64,000 nt of DNA, taken from assembly GCF_017573505.1 (NCBI RefSeq), contig NZ_JAGEOJ010000011.1:124001-188000 (forward strand), given 5' to 3'. The first letter of the stretch is position 1. Each line of letters opens with the position of its first letter. Made by a program: the position numbers and the translations under genes. The DNA is from Actinomadura barringtoniae (lineage in GTDB: Bacteria; Actinomycetota; Actinomycetes; Streptosporangiales; Streptosporangiaceae). Under the pieces are notes generated by a model that made no database searches, was not told the origin of the DNA, and saw nothing but the letters and a program-made list of their open reading frames with translations. Of this stretch, positions 59,793 through 64,000 are shown one piece after another.

Positions 59793-59824
59793 AACGTAGG
59801 AGCTCCAGCCGGGTGGAGGTTCAA
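59793..59824 (-). promoter_or_regulatory. MerR-type promoter with 20-bp spacer and dyad
   Basis: On the minus strand TTGAAC (59824-59819) and TACGTT (59798-59793) are 20 bp apart, too long for normal polymerase binding and typical of MerR-activated promoters. The spacer holds CTCCA...TGGAG arms (59803-59807 and 59814-59818 on the plus strand). It drives the isomerase/atpB genes and abuts the merR-like gene itself. Confidence 0.65.
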
Positions 59825-60736
59825 GTGCCTGTGACCGACGACACACTCGGGATCGGCGAGCTCGCCCGCCTGACGGGCGTGTCCGTGCGCACGATCCGCT
59901 TCTACTGCGACGAGGGCATCCTGACCGTTCGCCGCAGCTCGGGCGGCCACCGCCGCTTCGACCCGTCCGCGGTGGAGAACGTCCGGCTGATCCGGCGGCT
60001 GCGCAGGCTCGGCCTGGGCCTGCCGTCGATCGTCGAGGTCCTGACGGGGGAGCGGTCGCTGGACGAGGTGATCGCGATCGAGCGTTCGGCGGTGGACGCC
60101 GAGCTGTCCGTGCTGGCGTGGCGGCGCGCGTCGCTGGCGGCCGTCGCGGAGGTCTCGCCCGCCGAACGGGCCGCCCGGCTCGAATTGCTCGCGCACGCGC
60201 AGGGGCCTGGCGCGCGCGACGCTCTGGAGGCGTTCTGGCTCCGGATGGTGCAGGCGCCGATCCGGCCCGAGCTCGCGGACGGGCTCATCGCGGCGTTCGT
60301 GCCGCCGGCGCCCGCCGAGCCGACCCCCGCTCAGGTGGTCGCGTTCGCAGAGATGGTCACGCTCACCTGCGACGACGCCCTGATCGCCCGGATGCGCGCA
60401 CGCGGCCGCGTCAACATGGGCAACATCTCCGACGAGGACACACTGATGGTCGGCGTCGGCGAGGCCTGCCGGGTCGTGACGCCCTGCCTGCTGGCGGGCG
60501 AGGCGCCCCGGCCCGGCCCGGAGCTGGACGATTTCGTCGCCGTTCACGCGGAGGTCAGGGGCGCCCGCGGCGACACCCCCGAGTTCCGGCGCTACCTGCA
60601 GCGGGAGCTGACCCTGGATCAGCAGCCGCAGATCGACCGCTACTGGGAACTCGTCAGCCAGGTCACCGGCCAGGCCCTCACGCTCGGTGCCACCCATCGC
60701 TGGCTACTGGATTCGCTGGCAGTAGAGGCTGCCTGA
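59825..60736 (+). CDS. MerR-family regulator
   Basis: 303 aa from GTG 59825 (GGTGGAGG just upstream; GTG 59813 is less likely). The N-terminal winged helix is typical: GIGELARLTGVSVRTIRFYCDEG, then RRSSGGHRRFDPSAVENV. A long C-terminal domain (about 120-303) has no known effector motif and no clustered Cys, so metals are unlikely. It is divergent from the isomerase and sits against a 20-bp-spacer promoter that it probably controls. Confidence 0.88.
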   Translation: MPVTDDTLGIGELARLTGVSVRTIRFYCDEGILTVRRSSGGHRRFDPSAVENVRLIRRLRRLGLGLPSIVEVLTGERSLDEVIAIERSAVDAELSVLAWRRASLAAVAEVSPAERAARLELLAHAQGPGARDALEAFWLRMVQAPIRPELADGLIAAFVPPAPAEPTPAQVVAFAEMVTLTCDDALIARMRARGRVNMGNISDEDTLMVGVGEACRVVTPCLLAGEAPRPGPELDDFVAVHAEVRGARGDTPEFRRYLQRELTLDQQPQIDRYWELVSQVTGQALTLGATHRWLLDSLAVEAA

Positions 60737-60838
60737 ACGCGCACATCGAACTGGGTTCCGGCGACCAGCATCAGCAGGGCCATGCGGTCGACCCGTAACT
60801 CGCCGTTGGTGCCGTGTCGTTGCCGTTTCCGGGACGGG

Positions 60839-61462
60839 CTAACGGGTGCGGCGGGCGACGATCACGTTGTCGGTGAGGATGCCCGTGTGGCCGTCCGGGC
60901 CGGTGGCCTCGCGTTCGGGCGCGTCGACCCGCTCGGCGGTCCAGCGCGCCGGGTCCAGCCGGAGGACGTCGAACGTCTCCTGGGCGGTGGGGAAGTCGGC
61001 GTGCGCGTGGTCGCTCCACGGCGGGGCCGCGCCGTGCTCGACGATCAGCAGCACCCCGCCGACCGCGACCGCGCCGGCCGCCCGCCGCAGCACCTCATCG
61101 CGCGGGAAGTCGACCGGCGACTGCAGGAACTGGGCCGAGACCAGGTCGAACTCGCCCTCGGGAAAGTCGGTGGCCAGGTCGTGGCGCTCGAAGGTCACCC
61201 GTTCGGCAACGCCCGCTTCGGCGACGTGGACGGCGGCGCGTTCCAGGGCGGTGGCCGAGATGTCCACACCGGTCACCCGCCAGCCCTGCCGCGCGAGCCA
61301 GACGGCGTCGCCGCCCTCGCCGCAGCCGAGGTCCAGCACGCGGCCGGGCTTCAACGGCTCGACGATCTCGGCCATGACCGGGTTGACCCTGCCGCTCCAG
61401 ATCCGGTCGCTCCGCTGGTAGCGCTCTTCCCAGAACCGTTCGGCCTCGTCGGTCGCCGCCAT
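60839..61462 (-). CDS. Class I SAM-dependent methyltransferase
   Basis: 207 aa. Motif I is VLDLGCGEGGDAVWLA, followed by GVDISATALERA (motif II) and DLVSAQFLQSP (motif III region). It resembles small-molecule or thiopurine/tellurite-type methyltransferases. ATG 61462. Upstream lie hairpins made of CGGCAA units that may regulate it. Confidence 0.87.
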   Translation of the reverse strand: MAATDEAERFWEERYQRSDRIWSGRVNPVMAEIVEPLKPGRVLDLGCGEGGDAVWLARQGWRVTGVDISATALERAAVHVAEAGVAERVTFERHDLATDFPEGEFDLVSAQFLQSPVDFPRDEVLRRAAGAVAVGGVLLIVEHGAAPPWSDHAHADFPTAQETFDVLRLDPARWTAERVDAPEREATGPDGHTGILTDNVIVARRTR

Positions 61463-61540
61463 GGCTGGTCCTCCCCATCGGTTCGTGGCCGCGAGGTCCC
61501 GCGGCCGACACCGGCACAGGGTGCATGCACGGCCCGTAGA

Positions 61541-61568
61541 ACGGCAAAATTCGTTGCCGTTTCGGCAA
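61541..61568. promoter_or_regulatory. Nested inverted repeats of CGGCAA
   Basis: ACGGCAA (61541-61547) pairs with TTGCCGT (61554-61560), and TTGCCG (61554-61559) pairs with CGGCAA (61563-61568). The shared middle arm means two exclusive hairpins. They lie 80 bp upstream of the methyltransferase start, suitable for an operator or attenuator. Confidence 0.5.
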
Positions 61569-61629
61569 CGGGGAGGAGGATCGCGCGGACCGGGAAAGAT
61601 CTCCCAGGTCGAGGCCGTGCTGAAGCTGG

Positions 61630-61701
61630 AGCGGAAGACGGGATTTGAACCCGCGACCCTCACCTTGGCAAGGTGATGCTCTACCCCTGAGCCACTTCCG
61701 C
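61630..61701 (-). tRNA. tRNA-Gly(GCC), second copy
   Basis: 72 nt, the same fold as the copy at 52363, with two substitutions (D loop and T loop). Anticodon loop TTGCCAA. No terminator-like stem was picked out. It stands alone. Confidence 0.96.
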
Positions 61702-61837
61702 GTGCGCTGCCGGGACCCTGCGATCCCTTGCGGCGACGGCACTAAATATAGCGCGTCGGGCCGGTGGATCGGACCAGGCGCGCCCATGACCGGGGGGTGA
61801 CCGGCCCTTGGGAGCGCCTCGGGTAGGTCCGGAGGAA

Positions 61838-62875
61838 ATGACCTCGATCTTCCGGAGACATCGCTTCATGAACCCGGCTGCGGCGCTGTTGAGCGCCCTG
61901 GCCATCGGAGTGCCCGTTCCCGCGCCGGCCCATGGTCACGCGCTCGCTCCGGTGGCCTGCACGCCCGAGACGGGCTACACCAACTGCCGGCGCTACCCCT
62001 ACACGGGCGCCCACGAGTCGTTCACCGTTCCGACCAAGGTGACCGCCTTGAAGGTGCGGTTGTGGGGCGCTGGGGGCGGCGGAGGCGGCACCGGTGGGGC
62101 GAACGGGCCGGGCGGCGGCGGCTTCACCATCGGAACGGTGCCGGTCACGCCCGGCGAGAGCCTGACGATCACCGTCGGGCAGGGTGGCCATCCGACCTAC
62201 GCCGGGACGATGTTCGGCGGCGGCGGAGCGGGCGGGGACCGGCCCTCACCGATCGGAGGGCGCGACGGAGCGAGCGGCGGCGGCATGAGCGCGCTGTGGC
62301 GGGGCGCCGCGCTCGCCACCCCGATGCTCATCGCCGGAGGCGGCGGAGGCGGCCCCGGCAACTCGGGCGGCACCAACCAGGGCGGCGGTGCCGGCGGTGG
62401 TACCAGCGGCGGCGCGGGCGGTGCGAGCCAGGCGGGCGGCGCCGGAACGCAGGCCGCCGGGGGCGCCGCAGGCAACCAGTCATCGGGCCTCTGTAGCAGG
62501 GCCGCCACGGCCGGGAGCCGCTACCAGGGTGGCAACGGTGCGTCCACGGCGGCGCTGACGGCCCTCAGCGCCGGCGGCGGGGGAGGTGGCGGCTATTTCG
62601 GCGGAGGCGGCGGAGCCTGCGGAACGATCCTGTCCAACGATTCCGGTGGGGGAGGCGGCTCCGGTTACATCATCGCGGGCGCGACGGCCACCACGACGGC
62701 GGGCGTCACGGGGAACGCCACCTTCGCCGGGGTGGCCGCGGGCAAGAGCGATCCGTACTACCAGGCCGGGATCGGGGACGGCGGCGTCATCGGCGTCAAT
62801 GGTGGCAACGGCCAGATCGTGCTGCAGTACTACCGGCCGGTCGCCGACCTGGGCCTGGTCAAGACCTCTCAATGA
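61838..62875 (+). CDS. Exported glycine-rich protein
   Basis: 345 aa from ATG 61838 behind GGAGGA (ATG 61868 possible). A signal peptide (AALLSALAIGVPVPAPAHGHA) precedes a beta-type entry segment (GYTNCRRYPYTGAHESFTVP). Then comes a long Gly-rich region with GGAGGG and GGGGGG runs, including LKVRLWGAGGGGGGTGG, FTIGTVPVTPGESLTITVGQGG and YFGGGGGACGTI. The pattern resembles the glycine-rich domain of secreted actinomycete surface proteins. There is no sorting signal or TM anchor. Confidence 0.78.
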   Translation: MTSIFRRHRFMNPAAALLSALAIGVPVPAPAHGHALAPVACTPETGYTNCRRYPYTGAHESFTVPTKVTALKVRLWGAGGGGGGTGGANGPGGGGFTIGTVPVTPGESLTITVGQGGHPTYAGTMFGGGGAGGDRPSPIGGRDGASGGGMSALWRGAALATPMLIAGGGGGGPGNSGGTNQGGGAGGGTSGGAGGASQAGGAGTQAAGGAAGNQSSGLCSRAATAGSRYQGGNGASTAALTALSAGGGGGGGYFGGGGGACGTILSNDSGGGGGSGYIIAGATATTTAGVTGNATFAGVAAGKSDPYYQAGIGDGGVIGVNGGNGQIVLQYYRPVADLGLVKTSQ

Positions 62876-62954
62876 GCCGGAGGCATGCACGACATGATCT
62901 TGGGAATGCTCGTCGTTGAATTCGGGGAATTGCACGCGGTTTTTCGGGGGAATC

Positions 62955-63911
62955 GTGGGTTTTCGGTATGTGGTGTCACGAGCCGGCTGGATGACGGCCG
63001 GCCTTGTACTGGCGGGGAGCGGACTGGCTGGAACGGCCTCGGCGGCGGAGCACGAACGGCGTGACCTTTCGCTGGTCGTCGGCGTGAAGCCGGGTTCACG
63101 GCCCGCGGCGGAACGGCTTCGGGTCCCGCAGCCGGTGCCGCCGGGCGCGACCGTGACCTACACCCTCACGGTGACCAACAATGGCCCCTCGGACGCCCAG
63201 AACGTGTCGGTCACCGACACGCTCCCGGCCCAGTTGCTGTTCGTCAGCTCGTCGGAATGCTCCAACAACGGCCAGGCGCTCACCTGTAATCTCGCCACGC
63301 TGCCCGCGGCCTCGGGGAGCAACACCCACACCTTCACCGTGGTCGCCCAGGTCAGGCAGAACACCGCGGCGGGCACGCTGATCAGCAACACCGGTACGGT
63401 CGGCTCCGCCACCGCCGACGACACGCCGGGCAACAACAGCTCGTCGACCGACGTCATCGTCACCACGGCCAGCACCGACCTGCAGATCACCAAGACCGGT
63501 CCCGGCACGCAGCTGACCGCGGGCCAGGCCTTCACGGTCACCCTGGCCGCCAAGAACAACGGCCCGTCCGACTCCACCGGCGTGACCGTCAGCGACGTGC
63601 TGCCGCAGTACGTCAACTATGTCGACACCTCGGGCTGCACCTACGACGGCGGCACGCGGACGGTCACCTGCACCGCCGGCGCGCTCACCTCGGGCAGTTC
63701 CAGGGACATCACCCTGAACCTGCAGCTCGATCCCTCGACGCCGGACGGCACCAGCATCCAGAACACCGGCACCGTCGCCGGCAACGAGACCGACCCGGAC
63801 TCCAGCAACAACTCCAGCACGATCGACCTGGCGGGCGGCACCCAGCCGACCACGACGACCCGGGCCGACCTGGAGCTCAACAAGACGGTCTCGAGCGTCA
63901 AGAAGCCGTGA
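62955..63911 (+). CDS. Exported protein with two DUF11 repeats
   Basis: 318 aa from GTG 62955, chosen because GGGGG lies 4 bp upstream and a signal peptide follows (AGWMTAGLVLAGSGLAGTASA). Two DUF11-type Ig-like domains: TYTLTVTNNGPSDAQNVSVTD to about 185, then a second with TVTLAAKNNGPSDSTGVTVSD. It ends VSSVKKP without an anchor. The stop overlaps the next start. Confidence 0.85.
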   Translation: MGFRYVVSRAGWMTAGLVLAGSGLAGTASAAEHERRDLSLVVGVKPGSRPAAERLRVPQPVPPGATVTYTLTVTNNGPSDAQNVSVTDTLPAQLLFVSSSECSNNGQALTCNLATLPAASGSNTHTFTVVAQVRQNTAAGTLISNTGTVGSATADDTPGNNSSSTDVIVTTASTDLQITKTGPGTQLTAGQAFTVTLAAKNNGPSDSTGVTVSDVLPQYVNYVDTSGCTYDGGTRTVTCTAGALTSGSSRDITLNLQLDPSTPDGTSIQNTGTVAGNETDPDSSNNSSTIDLAGGTQPTTTTRADLELNKTVSSVKKP

Positions 63912-64000
63912 TCGCAGTGCTCGCATCGGGGCTGCACCTGGTGACGGCGCTCGCCTCGCTCGTCCCGGCGGCACCTGCGGCGCCCGCGCCGCAGGTGGTC
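63908..64000 (+). CDS. Start of an exported protein (3' end outside window)
   Basis: GTG 63908 overlaps the previous stop (GTGA). The first 31 codons read MIAVLASGLHLVTALASL then VPAAPAAPAPQVV, a signal peptide with an Ala/Pro tail, and remain open at the window end. Only the first part is visible; the function is unknown. Confidence 0.65.
   Translation, partial: MIAVLASGLHLVTALASLVPAAPAAPAPQVV

Overview
The window is high-GC actinobacterial chromosome. An Actinomadura/Streptosporangiales-like actinomycete fits best: there are many GTG starts, a mycothiol-type maleylpyruvate isomerase, an MptB-like mannosyltransferase, an actinomycete-type gas-vesicle cluster and Streptomyces-like stress-sigma promoters. 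The taxonomic call is inference; no 16S gene is present.

Layout, left to right. (1) 1-4.7 kb: the 3' end of a siderophore NRPS gene, an IdeR/DmdR-type iron box lying across its stop codon, a siderophore-binding lipoprotein and an MbtH protein. (2) 4.8-12.3 kb: mannosyltransferase, secreted phosphodiester glycosidase, secreted esterase, and a DctA-type transporter divergent from a CitA/CitB-like two-component system with two palindromes between them. (3) 12.3-20.2 kb: a gas-vesicle region. Two tandem SRPBCC paralogues run left; a YihY-family protein, an Ala/Lys/Thr-rich protein and gvpA-F/L-G-O-J-L/F-S-K run right. GTTT-N14/15-GGGTA(C/G) promoters suggest SigB-like stress control. (4) 20.3-35.1 kb: sulfatase-like membrane protein, a TetR-ferredoxin-P450 operon with a leaderless promoter, pirin, flavoprotein disulfide reductase, a class II amidotransferase/PLP-decarboxylase/kinase cassette, LysR/MFS divergon, alpha/beta hydrolase and LLM oxidoreductase.

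(5) 35.1-52.2 kb: a 16,969-bp genomic island integrated in tRNA-Val(GAC). A 105-bp perfect direct repeat (3' part of the tRNA plus its terminator) flanks it; a tyrosine integrase and excisionase sit at the right end. No relaxase, TraB-like translocase or replication gene was recognised, so it looks non-self-transmissible. Cargo: a membrane-anchored STAND-like P-loop protein with C-terminal helical repeats, a three-TM protein, a membrane-tethered receiver domain, a secreted three-repeat protein, an Mrr-like (D...ECR) nuclease with a small membrane-anchored partner, an MDR reductase and an SRPBCC protein. Relics lie between them: half of an older integrase, the last 48 codons of a GroES-like gene, and a frameshifted Clp_N/UVR gene. 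A dispersed ~35-bp intergenic repeat occurs five times. Together these suggest a decaying, re-used island with possible anti-phage cargo.

(6) 52.2-64 kb: tRNA-Val, tRNA-Cys and tRNA-Gly, a CHAP-domain protein, a two-domain universal stress protein, M20 peptidase, SMI1+HEAT protein and DinB-like protein. An orphan atpB interrupted by one in-frame amber codon follows, apparently under a MerR-type 20-bp-spacer promoter shared with a maleylpyruvate isomerase. Then come a methyltransferase, a second tRNA-Gly, a glycine-rich exported protein, a DUF11 exported protein and the first 31 codons of another exported protein.
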